Source of the DNA: an uncultured Lachnospiraceae bacterium
GTDB taxonomy: Bacteria > Bacillota > Clostridia > Lachnospirales > Lachnospiraceae
Length of the DNA: 64,000 nt
Assembly (NCBI GenBank): GCA_946407725.1
Contig: CAMJPM010000007.1
Span: forward strand, 1 to 64,000
Direction of reading: 5' to 3'
Under the pieces are notes generated by a model, which did not search any database, was not told where the DNA came from, and saw nothing but the letters and a program-made list of their open reading frames with translations. The position numbers were made by a program, and so were the translations under genes. How positions within the stretch are numbered: the first letter of the stretch is position 1; each line of letters opens with the position of its first letter. Below are positions 8,151 through 16,696 of this stretch, piece by piece.

Positions 8151-9128
8151 CTATCTAAATCCATTGATCATCATCAGCGTCATCTCGGCAAGAGCTATTA
8201 CCACGCCTATGACAACAGGCACCGTGATAACAGGAGGTTTCCTGACGGTAACTATATTTCCGGAGGGGGTAACAGCCTTAAGTACGGTTACCCGGAATAT
8301 CCGGTAAAGCCTGAATTTGCCTCCCGGCTCGTGCTCAGCGATCTTTGCGAGAAGGAACCCCGCTGCCCCGGTAAAGATCACTGCCAGCATGGCATAGATC
8401 CCCAGGGAACCGATAAGCTCCGCTTTGGAATAATCCTGCGCTAAGGCTTCGGGCATATACTCCTTTATGGCAAAGGTGCCTGCCACGCTGCTGAAATTGA
8501 TCATAAAATGACCGATAAGCCCCGGCCACAGGCTGTTTGTAACCTCATTCAATATCCCGAATACCACTCCCAGCACAAAGGCATATCCCATCTGGTTAAA
8601 ATTCAGATGCATGAGGCCGAATAAAAATGCCTGCAGCAGAATTGCGGCCAGAAAACGCCCCGATTTACGTAATCCCGCATAGATTATGCCTCTGAAAGCC
8701 AGCTCCTCCGCCAGGGGTCCTATGATCGCGAGCACCAGTGCCACATAGAGAAAGGTGCTGTTCTCACTAAAATACTGCTCTGCGATCTCCATGGCCACAT
8801 TATCCGAAAATAACAGCGTTATGGCGTTTACAAGGGATACCAGGGGTTCTATGCAGAATACCAGCAGGATCACCATCACCACCGTTCCCGGCTTTATCTT
8901 CTTGAAGCGGAAGATCTCTTCCACCTCCGCACCGGAGAACAGGGCTATCAGAAATCCCGGCACCAGCACAATGCTTTCAGTTAAGATGATATTCTGAAAA
9001 AGCGGCAGCGTTAAAGAGCCTCCTCTCCATGCCGCGATAGACATGAGTAAAGAGGCTCCCGTATACAGGATGATTATTAAAGTAAAAGCCATTCCTGATC
9101 TGAACGGCGTCATCCCTCTTGTTTTCAC
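8151..9128 (-). CDS. CPBP-family intramembrane metalloprotease
   Basis: A 325-residue polytopic membrane protein. The CPBP (Abi/CAAX protease) motifs are EELAFRG at about residue 141 and FGLMHLN at about 170, with a third conserved histidine near GLIGHFMIN at about 203. These glutamates and histidines form the metal site of the Rce1-like protease fold. In Firmicutes such proteins can process peptides or confer bacteriocin immunity. The substrate here is unknown. The start overlaps the end of the upstream 77-residue gene by 4 bp, so the two are translationally coupled. Confidence 0.9.
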   Translation of the reverse strand: MKTRGMTPFRSGMAFTLIIILYTGASLLMSIAAWRGGSLTLPLFQNIILTESIVLVPGFLIALFSGAEVEEIFRFKKIKPGTVVMVILLVFCIEPLVSLVNAITLLFSDNVAMEIAEQYFSENSTFLYVALVLAIIGPLAEELAFRGIIYAGLRKSGRFLAAILLQAFLFGLMHLNFNQMGYAFVLGVVFGILNEVTNSLWPGLIGHFMINFSSVAGTFAIKEYMPEALAQDYSKAELIGSLGIYAMLAVIFTGAAGFLLAKIAEHEPGGKFRLYRIFRVTVLKAVTPSGNIVTVRKPPVITVPVVIGVVIALAEMTLMMINGFR

Positions 9129-9358
9129 TGGTTCATCATAAAGTTAACAAGCTTGTCAATATCAGCGGGCTCATAGGCTACCAGCTCAAGCTCCGCAATG
9201 GTTCCGTCAGAAAAGATGTTTGCCATTGAAACATACTGTGACAGCTTGCTCTTCAGATTAAGACGGTCGCCTTCTCCTGTTACAAGCTCAACCTTGCCCT
9301 TGCACTCGTCTACTACCTTAAAAAACTTGTCAATGTCTGTAATGTTCTGAACTTTCAT
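9125..9358 (-). CDS. Small conserved protein of unknown function (77 aa)
   Basis: A 77-residue soluble, probably alpha/beta protein with a balanced charged composition and no cysteine-rich or HTH motif. It has a ribosome site AGGAG about 6 nt before its ATG. The stop overlaps the CPBP protease start by 4 bp, so the pair is probably made together. I do not recognise a named domain. The coupling suggests a regulatory or partner protein for the protease (inference). Confidence 0.75.
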   Translation of the reverse strand: MKVQNITDIDKFFKVVDECKGKVELVTGEGDRLNLKSKLSQYVSMANIFSDGTIAELELVAYEPADIDKLVNFMMNQ

Positions 9359-9433
9359 TTTATGTTTCTCCTTTCTTTAATACCCGGCTTCGATTTGCAG
9401 CTCCTTTTGCTGATTTGAAGCCTGCCGCCATGA

Positions 9434-10288
9434 TCAGCGGCTTTGTTCTATTCTGATGGAATCCTCAGTGATCATTATTTTTCCCTCCTTCATAAGGTGT
9501 CCTGCCGCTCTCTTGAATGCGGCCTTGCTTATATGGAAGGTATCCCTGATGAGTTCCGGATCAGCTTTATCATTAAAATGTACCTCTCCCCCTTTTTCCT
9601 CCAGTATCCTAAGGATTTCCTCCCCGTCCTCCTCAAGCTGGAGATATGCCTTTTTTCTTACGGAAAGATCCAGCTTTCCGTCTTCCTTGACCCCGCTTAC
9701 CCGGGCTCTGATATGATCACCGGCACGGATACTGCCGTCAAATTCCCTGGCGGGAATAAGTGCGGAATACTTAAAATCCACTGCCACAAAGGCTCCGAAA
9801 TTCCTGCTGACCTCATAGACCAGACCGTCCACCTCTTCGTCTTTACCGTAGGGGGAATCCTTGGAAAGGTAGTCATAGACCTTCATGGTGGCGGCAAGCC
9901 TGCCGCTCTTGTCCCTGTACATGGCCACCAGGACATAGCTGTCTTCCTTTACACTGTATGTCTGCTCTGCAAAGGGAAGCAGAAGATCCCTTTCCAGCCC
10001 CATATCCAGAAAAGCGCCGATATCCGTCACTTCCTTCACCTTCAGCCTTGCAATGCCGTGAAGGCTTATGAGCGGTTCTGCGGTAGTGGAGATAAGTCTG
10101 CCCTTTGAATCCCGGTAAATAAACACTTCCACCCTGTCGCCTTTTTTTGCGCCTGGGGGAATCTGTTTTCCCGGAAGCAGTACCTCCGTGCCTTCAGGTC
10201 CGTTTTCCGGACCCTCTTCCTTAAGATATGCGCCCTGGGACACTATCCTTGATATCAGAAGCGTTCTTTTTTCCCCTGCCTGTATCAT
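9434..10288 (-). CDS. CvfB-like S1 RNA-binding protein
   Basis: A 284-residue protein with tandem S1/OB-type domains. The central ones are visible as LKVKEVTDIGAFLDMG (about 82-97) and VDGLVYEVSRNFGAFVAVD (about 153-171). The C-terminal ~70 residues form a winged-helix-like region (FHISKAAFKRAAGHLMKEGK). This order matches CvfB/YitL, an RNA-binding regulator of virulence and stress genes in Firmicutes. The start overlaps the end of the cytidylate-kinase-like gene by 4 bp. It lies downstream of the liv operon on the same strand and may be its tail. Confidence 0.88.
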   Translation of the reverse strand: MIQAGEKRTLLISRIVSQGAYLKEEGPENGPEGTEVLLPGKQIPPGAKKGDRVEVFIYRDSKGRLISTTAEPLISLHGIARLKVKEVTDIGAFLDMGLERDLLLPFAEQTYSVKEDSYVLVAMYRDKSGRLAATMKVYDYLSKDSPYGKDEEVDGLVYEVSRNFGAFVAVDFKYSALIPAREFDGSIRAGDHIRARVSGVKEDGKLDLSVRKKAYLQLEEDGEEILRILEEKGGEVHFNDKADPELIRDTFHISKAAFKRAAGHLMKEGKIMITEDSIRIEQSR

Positions 10289-10893
10289 TTTATAAGGTAG
10301 CTCCTAACTGCATATTCCAGTATGTCAGCCGTACCCTCTATCCCAAATCTTCCGGAATCCAGCATCATATCCTTATGTGCGGGATCGTCCTGCATGTAGC
10401 CGGCATAGTGCAGATAATAGTTATTTCGTGCTTTTTCCGCTTTGGGTATGACCCTTAAGGCCTCTTCTTCAGTCATGTGGAGATAATCTATACAGTTTTT
10501 TACCCTCTCCTCCAGAGAGGCATACAGATAAACGTGCAGGGCATTTTCATGGCTGTTCAGCACAAAATCCGAGCATCTGCCCACCATAATACAGGATTCC
10601 CTCTCCGCAAGCCTCTGTATGACATGAGACTGCGCGGCAAATATCTTGTCCTGTCTGTTTCTGGGGCCGTTTCCCAGAGGATAGAGCTTTTCAAAAACAG
10701 AATCCCGTCTGCCGTCCTTTAATTCCTCTTCCTCCAGTATCTCTGAAGCCGGAATATTCAGCTCCTCAGCGGCCTTGTCCACCAGATCCCTGTTAAAATA
10801 CTCTATTCCAAGCTTTTCTGCAAGTCTTTCAGCTACGGGAAGCCCCGCTCCCCCAAACTGTCTTGCTATTGTAATGACATAGTTTTTACTCAT
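10285..10893 (-). CDS. Cytidylate kinase-like family protein
   Basis: A 202-residue P-loop NTPase of the cytidylate kinase-like family (AAK-type). The N-terminal loop is ARQFGGAGLPVAERLAEKLG. It is glycine-rich but lacks the lysine of a canonical Walker A, as is common in this family. The rest matches the family pattern: FNRDLVDKAA, a mid-domain GRCSDFVL and a C-terminal helix. The substrate is unknown and may not be CMP. Its ATG lies immediately after the livF stop, and it overlaps the CvfB-like gene by 4 bp. Confidence 0.85.
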   Translation of the reverse strand: MSKNYVITIARQFGGAGLPVAERLAEKLGIEYFNRDLVDKAAEELNIPASEILEEEELKDGRRDSVFEKLYPLGNGPRNRQDKIFAAQSHVIQRLAERESCIMVGRCSDFVLNSHENALHVYLYASLEERVKNCIDYLHMTEEEALRVIPKAEKARNNYYLHYAGYMQDDPAHKDMMLDSGRFGIEGTADILEYAVRSYLIK

Positions 10894-11598
10894 CTACTCA
10901 CCCAGATATGCTTTCCTTATGGCATCATTATTCAAAAGATCCTCGGCATCTCCCGACACCGTAATGGATCCGGTTTCAAGCACATAAGCCCTGTCTGCGA
11001 TATTTAGAGCCTTTCTCGCATTCTGCTCAACCAAAAGTACCGTGGTACCGTCCTCGTGAACGGAACGGATGATATCAAAGACCTCATTCACCATGATAGG
11101 CGACAGTCCCATTGACGGCTCATCCAGAAGCAGAATGTCGGGCTTTGACATAAGGGCCCGGCCCATGGAGAGCATCTGCTGCTCACCGCCGGAAAGAGTA
11201 CCCGCAATCTGGTTCCTTCTTTCCTTAAGCCTGGGAAAACGTTCAAAAATCATGGACATAGTGGAGCTGTAATCCTTATCCTCCCTGGAATAGGCTCCCA
11301 TCTTCAGATTCTCTTCCACGGTCATGTCCGGGAAAACCCGTCTTCCCTCAGGAACCTGGGCTATTCCCATACCCACTCTTTTGTGTCCGGGGGTTTTTAC
11401 TATATCATTCCCGTTAAACAGGATAGCTCCCGCCTTTGGTTCGATAAGTCCTGAAATGGTGTGGAGCGTGGTGGTCTTTCCCGCGCCGTTGGCTCCGATA
11501 AGAGCCACTATCTCTCCCCTGTCCACCGAGAAGCTTATTCCCTTCAGAGCCTGTATGACCCCGTAATATACGGTTAAATCCTTTATTTCAAGCAGCAT
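10894..11598 (-). CDS. livF: Branched-chain amino acid ABC transporter ATPase LivF
   Basis: A 234-residue ABC ATPase with Walker A GANGAGKTTTL at about residue 33, signature LSGGEQQMLSMGRAL at about 134 and Walker B ILLLDEPSMGL at about 155. Family features such as the VPEGRRVFPDMTVEENL stretch identify LivF. It is the last of the five transporter genes, overlapping livG by 1 bp. Confidence 0.95.
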   Translation of the reverse strand: MLLEIKDLTVYYGVIQALKGISFSVDRGEIVALIGANGAGKTTTLHTISGLIEPKAGAILFNGNDIVKTPGHKRVGMGIAQVPEGRRVFPDMTVEENLKMGAYSREDKDYSSTMSMIFERFPRLKERRNQIAGTLSGGEQQMLSMGRALMSKPDILLLDEPSMGLSPIMVNEVFDIIRSVHEDGTTVLLVEQNARKALNIADRAYVLETGSITVSGDAEDLLNNDAIRKAYLGE

Positions 11599-12362
11599 TA
11601 TTCATCATCTCCCAGATATGCCCTGATAACCTCGGGATTTGCCAGAACTTCCTTTGTTTTTCCTTCAGCCAGGACTTTTCCGAAATTCAGCACCGTGACA
11701 TATTCGCAAATACCCGAAACAAGCTTCATGTCATGCTCTATAAGAAGTATGGTTATCTTATACTTATCACGGATAAGGCTTATGGTTTCCATGAGCTCCG
11801 CGGTCTCGTTGGGGTTCATCCCCGCTGCAGGCTCATCCAGAAGCAACAGCTTCGGTTCCGTGGCCATGGCCCTTGCTATCTCCAGCTTCCTCTGCTGTCC
11901 GTAAGGGAGATTTGACGAAAGTATCTCCGATACAGTATCCAGCCCGAATACCCGGAGAATACTAAGAGCCTTTTCCCTAAGCTCCTTTTCAGTGGAAGAA
12001 AATCTACCTATGTGAAACATGGCTTCAAAGGTTGAGTATTTAAAACTCCCGTGAAGAGCTGCTTTTACGTTATCTATAACAGAAAGCTGGTGAAAGAGCC
12101 TTATATTCTGGAAGGTTCTGGCAATGCCGTCTTTATTGATCTCTGCGCTTTTATGCCCTGTGATATCCCTTCCGTCCAGCAGGATGGTTCCTGAAGTCGG
12201 TTTATAAACACCTGTCAGAAGATTGAAGACGGTGGTCTTTCCGGCTCCGTTGGGACCAATAAGACCATACAGCTGTCCCTCCTCGACAGACAGGTTAAAA
12301 TCATCCACCGCATGCAGGCCGCCAAAGGTGATGCTTAAGTTTTTTACATCAAGCAGCGCCAT
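11598..12362 (-). CDS. livG: Branched-chain amino acid ABC transporter ATPase LivG
   Basis: A 254-residue ABC ATPase with Walker A GPNGAGKTTVFN, a GIARTFQNIRLF motif typical of LivG, signature-region LPYGQQRKLEIARAMA and Walker B LLLLDEPAAGMN. It pairs with LivF under the LivHM permease. The start overlaps livM by 14 bp. Confidence 0.95.
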   Translation of the reverse strand: MALLDVKNLSITFGGLHAVDDFNLSVEEGQLYGLIGPNGAGKTTVFNLLTGVYKPTSGTILLDGRDITGHKSAEINKDGIARTFQNIRLFHQLSVIDNVKAALHGSFKYSTFEAMFHIGRFSSTEKELREKALSILRVFGLDTVSEILSSNLPYGQQRKLEIARAMATEPKLLLLDEPAAGMNPNETAELMETISLIRDKYKITILLIEHDMKLVSGICEYVTVLNFGKVLAEGKTKEVLANPEVIRAYLGDDE

Positions 12363-13413
12363 TTCTTATCCCCTTTCTGATGCGGTCAAAGAACCGGGTT
12401 CTCTTCTCAATAGCCCCGGGCGCCCAGTTAAATATCATAACTGCGATAAGAACTATGGAATAGATCAGCATCCTGTATTTATTCAGTCCACGGAGAAGCT
12501 CAGGCAGCATATAAAGAATGGCCGCGGCTATGACCGAACCCCTTATGTTCCCTATACCGCCAAGCACCACGTAGACAAGTATCATTATGGATACGTTATA
12601 TCCGAAATACTGGCTGGTGGACTGGAGAGTGGCAATGTTATGGGAGAAGATCACTCCCGCCATTCCCGCTATCGCTGCAGAGACGGTAAAGGCCAGCATT
12701 TTGTACTTTGTAACCGGGATCCCTATGGATTCTGCGGCGATCCTGTTATCCCTTATGGACATTACCGCCCTTCCGTCCATGGAATCTATGAAATTCTGCA
12801 CTATCACGAGGGACAGTAAAAGAAGCACTATGGCAATGGTGAAATTGGAGTCGTGGGGAGTTCCCGTAACACCCATGGCACCGTTTATCAGTATCTGCCC
12901 TTCCGGCTCCATATTAAGGGCGGCCTGACTCTCAAAGGACACATGCATACCCTTTGAATCAATGCCAAGATACAGGGCATTTATGATATTCTTTATTATC
13001 TCCCCGAAAGCCAGGGTAACTATGGCGAGATAGTCCCCGTTAAGCCTGAGGACAGGTATTCCTATGAGAAAACCTGCAAGAGCCGATAACAGCACACCTA
13101 TGACAAGTGCAAGGAAAAATCTCAATCCGTCCGGAAGCTTCCCCGCTGTAAGGAGCGAAAACAGAGCACCGGAAAAGGCTCCCACACACATGAAACCTGC
13201 ATGTCCCAGTGACAGTTCTCCCAGGATTCCCACGCAGAGATTAAGTCCCACCGCAACAATGGCATAATAGGCCATCGGAACAAGGAGCCCCTGCATATGA
13301 CTGCTCATAAGCCCCGTGTGCAGCATGATCTCCAATACAGCCCATGCAGCGGCCACGATAGCATATGTAGTAAAGCGTCCTGCTGATTTTTTGGACAAAT
13401 TTGGTTTTTTCAT
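12349..13413 (-). CDS. livM: Branched-chain amino acid ABC transporter permease LivM
   Basis: A 354-residue permease with about ten hydrophobic segments. The LivM signatures are LSLGHAGFMCVGAFSGA at about 67, FLIGIPVLRLNGDYLAIVTLAFGEI at about 115-139 and the EAA-like SIRDNRIAAESIGI loop at about 220. The start overlaps the end of livH by 4 bp. Confidence 0.95.
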   Translation of the reverse strand: MKKPNLSKKSAGRFTTYAIVAAAWAVLEIMLHTGLMSSHMQGLLVPMAYYAIVAVGLNLCVGILGELSLGHAGFMCVGAFSGALFSLLTAGKLPDGLRFFLALVIGVLLSALAGFLIGIPVLRLNGDYLAIVTLAFGEIIKNIINALYLGIDSKGMHVSFESQAALNMEPEGQILINGAMGVTGTPHDSNFTIAIVLLLLSLVIVQNFIDSMDGRAVMSIRDNRIAAESIGIPVTKYKMLAFTVSAAIAGMAGVIFSHNIATLQSTSQYFGYNVSIMILVYVVLGGIGNIRGSVIAAAILYMLPELLRGLNKYRMLIYSIVLIAVMIFNWAPGAIEKRTRFFDRIRKGIRNGAA

Positions 13414-14297
13414 ACTTTCTCCTGAATATTTTTACCCAATATACCGGTGGGTCGGACAATAAGCACTGCCACAAGGATCCCGAACACTATGGCATCCGCA
13501 AGCTGGGATGAAATATAGGTACGGCTCAGGATCTCGATTATCCCCAGGGTAAGGCCCCCTATCATGGCTCCGGGGATTGAACCTATTCCCCCGAGAACCG
13601 CAGCCACAAATGCTTTGATACCCGGCATGGCGCCTGTATAGGGCGTAAGCGAGGGATATGCGGAGGCAAGCAGCGCTCCCGCAATGGCAGCCAGAGCCGA
13701 TCCTATGGCGAAGGTCAGCGTTATGGTCTTATTCACATCTATTCCCATAAGCATGGCCGCTCCCCTGTCCTGTGACACAGCCAGCATTGCCTGTCCTTCC
13801 CTGGTCTTATGCACAAAGATCTGCAGGGCCGCAAGTATCAGCAGGCTTATTCCTATGGTTACAATGGTGATGCCCTGTATCTGAAGCTCTCCTCCAAACA
13901 ATGCGATCCCGCTCCAGGGCACGACCGAAGTGAAGGATTTTGTATCTGCCCCGAATATCAGCAGAGCCATGTTCTCAAGGAAATAACTGACACCGATAGC
14001 CGTTATCAGAACTGCAAGAGGGGATGCCGCATTACGAAGCGGTCTGTAGGCGATCCTTTCGGTGGTAATGCCGAGAAGTGTACACAGCACTACTGCCACA
14101 AGAATGGCCACAATGCTTGGCAGTCCGAGACTGGAAGAAAAAACAAAGATAATATAACAGCCCACCATGATAAAATCACCATGGGCGAAATTCAGCATCT
14201 TCGCTATACCGTAGACCATGGTATAACCCAGCGCGATTATGGCATAGATGCTCCCCAGGCTAAGCCCGTTTACCAGCGAAGTGAAAAAACTCATCAT
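13410..14297 (-). CDS. livH: Branched-chain amino acid ABC transporter permease LivH
   Basis: About 295 residues from MMSFFTSLVNGLSLGS, a normal LivH length. The ORF-track start at 14411 would add 38 residues overlapping livJ and a hairpin, so it is rejected. Motifs: YTMVYGIAKMLNFAHGDF at about 27 and the EAA-like SQDRGAAMLMGIDVNKTI. It has an AGGTAA site 5-6 nt before the first of two adjacent ATG codons. The gap to livJ carries a stable hairpin (14325-14349). Confidence 0.93.
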   Translation of the reverse strand: MMSFFTSLVNGLSLGSIYAIIALGYTMVYGIAKMLNFAHGDFIMVGCYIIFVFSSSLGLPSIVAILVAVVLCTLLGITTERIAYRPLRNAASPLAVLITAIGVSYFLENMALLIFGADTKSFTSVVPWSGIALFGGELQIQGITIVTIGISLLILAALQIFVHKTREGQAMLAVSQDRGAAMLMGIDVNKTITLTFAIGSALAAIAGALLASAYPSLTPYTGAMPGIKAFVAAVLGGIGSIPGAMIGGLTLGIIEILSRTYISSQLADAIVFGILVAVLIVRPTGILGKNIQEKV

Positions 14298-14324
14298 AAT
14301 AGTTACCTGATAATTTCCAAAGGC

Positions 14325-14349
14325 ACCGGCAGGACATAAACCTGCCGGT
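14325..14349 (-). promoter_or_regulatory. Intercistronic hairpin between livJ and livH
   Basis: A perfect 9-bp stem (ACCGGCAGG and its complement, 7-nt loop) just after the livJ stop. It has no following T-run, so it is not a standard terminator. It probably protects the livJ message 3' end or reduces readthrough, giving more binding protein than permease (inference). Confidence 0.65.
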
Positions 14350-14373
14350 ACCGTATAAGACAAATACTGAAAT

Positions 14374-15534
14374 TTACTGTGCGGAAACGTATGCTCCGTT
14401 TTTGATAACAACAGCCTTGGGACCCTTTGTAGGCTCTCCGCTCTTATCCCATGTCATGCCGCTTCCTGTAAGTCCGTCCAGGGTTATTTCGGTTATACCC
14501 TTCTTCATGGCCTCACACATATCGGAAATGCTCATGTCGGGAGTTACGTTTTCCTTCTCGGCAGCTGCCTTTATGGCATAGATGGCGTCATAGGCATCAG
14601 CGCCGAACTGGTTAGGGGTAACGTCATGCTTCTCTTCAAAGGTCTTTACGAACTTCTTTGTAAGATCATCCTCTGCATCGGCAGCGAAAGGTGTAAGAAG
14701 CATTGCGCCCTCGGCAAGACCGGTGTCAAAATTCTCAACCCCGAGGATTCCGTCAAGTCCGTCACAGCCGAAGAATACAGGCTTGTAACCCATGGTATTT
14801 GCCTGCTGCAGTATAAGCGAAGCCTCTGTGTAGTAAATGGGAAGGAATACCAGCTCTGCGCCTGCATCCTTGGCCTTCTGAAGCTGTACAGAGAAATCTG
14901 TCTTGCTGTCAGCTGTGAAGGCTTCGGCGGAAACTATCTCAAAGCTCTGGTTTCCGGCCTCCTCTGCAAAGGTCTGATAAATACCTGATGAATATACATC
15001 AGAGCTGTCATATATTACGCCTACCTTTGAAGCGAGACCGTTTTCTCCTATATACTTTGCAGAAGCAGTTCCCTGGGCGGGATCGGAGAAACATACACGG
15101 AATGCGTTGTCATACTTAACGCAGTCAGTTGCTGAACCTGAGGGTGTAAGCTGGAACATATTGTCGTTCTTTGTCTCCTCTGATACAGCAATGGAGCAGG
15201 CAGAGGTGACACAGCCTACCAGCATATCCATTCCCCAGTCCTTAAGGGAATTATAGGCATTTACGGACTTCTGGGCATCCAGCTCGTCATCCTCAGCCTT
15301 AAGCTCAACCTGTTTTCCGTTGATGCCGCCTGCAGCATTGATCTCATCAACTGCGATCTGTGCCGCATACTGAACGGCTGTACCGTAAGCAGCGGCGCCG
15401 CCGGTAAGGGGTCCTATAACACCGATCTTGAATGTTTCGGATCCGCCTCCCTTTGAAGCGGCAGCCCCTCCGCATCCTGCAAGCATTGAAGCAGCCAATG
15501 CAACCGTAAGTAATACACTGAGTATCTTTTTCAT
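14374..15534 (-). CDS. livJ: Branched-chain amino acid ABC transporter binding lipoprotein LivJ-like
   Basis: About 386 residues from MKKILSVLLT. The lipobox LAGCGGA gives a lipidated cysteine at about residue 20. The periplasmic-binding-protein type I fold follows, beginning FKIGVIGPLTGGAAAYGTAV. The ORF-track start at 15618 is replaced because AAAGGAGG lies directly before the ATG at 15534 and a consensus promoter lies at 15590-15618. It is the first gene of the livJHMGF operon. The ligand is an aliphatic amino acid by family, but other small ligands are possible. Confidence 0.95.
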   Translation of the reverse strand: MKKILSVLLTVALAASMLAGCGGAAASKGGGSETFKIGVIGPLTGGAAAYGTAVQYAAQIAVDEINAAGGINGKQVELKAEDDELDAQKSVNAYNSLKDWGMDMLVGCVTSACSIAVSEETKNDNMFQLTPSGSATDCVKYDNAFRVCFSDPAQGTASAKYIGENGLASKVGVIYDSSDVYSSGIYQTFAEEAGNQSFEIVSAEAFTADSKTDFSVQLQKAKDAGAELVFLPIYYTEASLILQQANTMGYKPVFFGCDGLDGILGVENFDTGLAEGAMLLTPFAADAEDDLTKKFVKTFEEKHDVTPNQFGADAYDAIYAIKAAAEKENVTPDMSISDMCEAMKKGITEITLDGLTGSGMTWDKSGEPTKGPKAVVIKNGAYVSAQ

Positions 15535-15589
15535 AATAACTCCTCCTTTCACAGCTTTCAAAACATGAAAGCCGACATCAGTTCTGTAG

Positions 15590-15618
15590 ATTATAGCAAC
15601 CTGAAGCCGCCATTGCAA
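15590..15618 (-). promoter_or_regulatory. Promoter of the liv operon
   Basis: On the minus strand TTGCAA, a 17-bp spacer, then TATAAT. It is followed by a leader of about 50 nt and AAAGGAGG before livJ. Confidence 0.8.
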
Positions 15619-15632
15619 GCATTACTGCCGCA

Positions 15633-16631
15633 TTACTGCCTTATTGATCCCCCGGAAGCCTGTAATTCCTCTATTTCGTGAGGCTCAGGCATGACCCTTA
15701 AGGCTCCCCGCCGGGTGGTAATTATGGAAGCGGCAGCATTTGCATAGGAAAGCATGCCGTGGAGATCTTCCTCAGACAGGCCCCGGATACCTTTCCGGCA
15801 GATAAAGTGCAGAACACAGCCGTTAAATGTATCCCCGGCTCCCGTAGTTTCTATGGTATTCTGCTGCAGATACGGCTTCTCACTCACCGAAATGTAGTCT
15901 TTACCTTTCGGATCATCCTTATAAAAAGCCATACTTCCCTCTTTTCCGAGAGAAAGAGTGATAAGGGAGATCTCATATCTGTCGAATATCCACTCTATAC
16001 CCGCAGTATAATCTTCAATGCCTGTCAGCCACTGTATCTCATTATCTGATATTTTCAGGATATCGCAATACTCCAGGCCTTTCTGCACCTGCTGTCTCGC
16101 TTCCTCCATGCTGTCCCACAAAGGCTCCCTGATATTCGGGTCAAAGGATATCAGTGTCCCGGCTTTAGCCGCACAGTCAAGGGCATAAACAGTAGCCTCC
16201 CTTACCCCGGGATGGGTCATGGAAAGAGTACCGAAATGGAATATTTCCGTGTTCTCAATCATCTCCGTGTTGACTTCTGCCTTATCAAGCATCATATCGG
16301 CTCCCGGATTTCTGTAAAAGGAAAAATCACGGTCACCGTCCTCAAAGGTCTTTACAAAGGCCAGTGTGGTCCGCTCATCCTTTCCGGTTATAAGCCCTTC
16401 TGTTCCTATTCCCACCTTTTCAAGGACTTCTTTAAGCTCATGGCCGAATATATCGTCCCCCACCTTGCCGATAAAGCCTACATTGTGCCCCAGCTTTTTC
16501 AGCATGGCAAGCACATTGCAGGGTGCTCCGCCGGGATTGGCCTCATAGAGCACATTGCCCTGATCCGATATGCCGTTGGCGGTCATATCGATAAGCAGTT
16601 CACCCAATGCTACAACATCATACTTTTTCAT
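15633..16631 (-). CDS. PfkB-family sugar kinase (fructokinase-like)
   Basis: A 332-residue ribokinase-fold kinase. The N-terminal sugar-binding signature is GELLIDMTANG, with the NPGGAPCNVLAML segment at about 32-44. The C-terminal PfkB signature TTGAGDTFNGC at about 264 carries the catalytic aspartate. Length and motifs fit fructokinase (ScrK-like), with related sugar kinases possible. The gene stands alone between the liv operon and the hydrolase operon, on the same strand as both. A GGGGGAACAGG ribosome site precedes its ATG. Confidence 0.9.
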   Translation of the reverse strand: MKKYDVVALGELLIDMTANGISDQGNVLYEANPGGAPCNVLAMLKKLGHNVGFIGKVGDDIFGHELKEVLEKVGIGTEGLITGKDERTTLAFVKTFEDGDRDFSFYRNPGADMMLDKAEVNTEMIENTEIFHFGTLSMTHPGVREATVYALDCAAKAGTLISFDPNIREPLWDSMEEARQQVQKGLEYCDILKISDNEIQWLTGIEDYTAGIEWIFDRYEISLITLSLGKEGSMAFYKDDPKGKDYISVSEKPYLQQNTIETTGAGDTFNGCVLHFICRKGIRGLSEEDLHGMLSYANAAASIITTRRGALRVMPEPHEIEELQASGGSIRQ

Positions 16632-16696
16632 TGTCCTGTTCCCCCGTTTCTAAGAGTTTTATTTTGCCTGTGTATTACCTTTATTCACTGTACTGT

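Noticed and set aside
14297-14411. Longer LivH start at 14411
   Set aside because: It overlaps livJ and the intercistronic hairpin. The MMSFF start gives the normal family length and a ribosome site.
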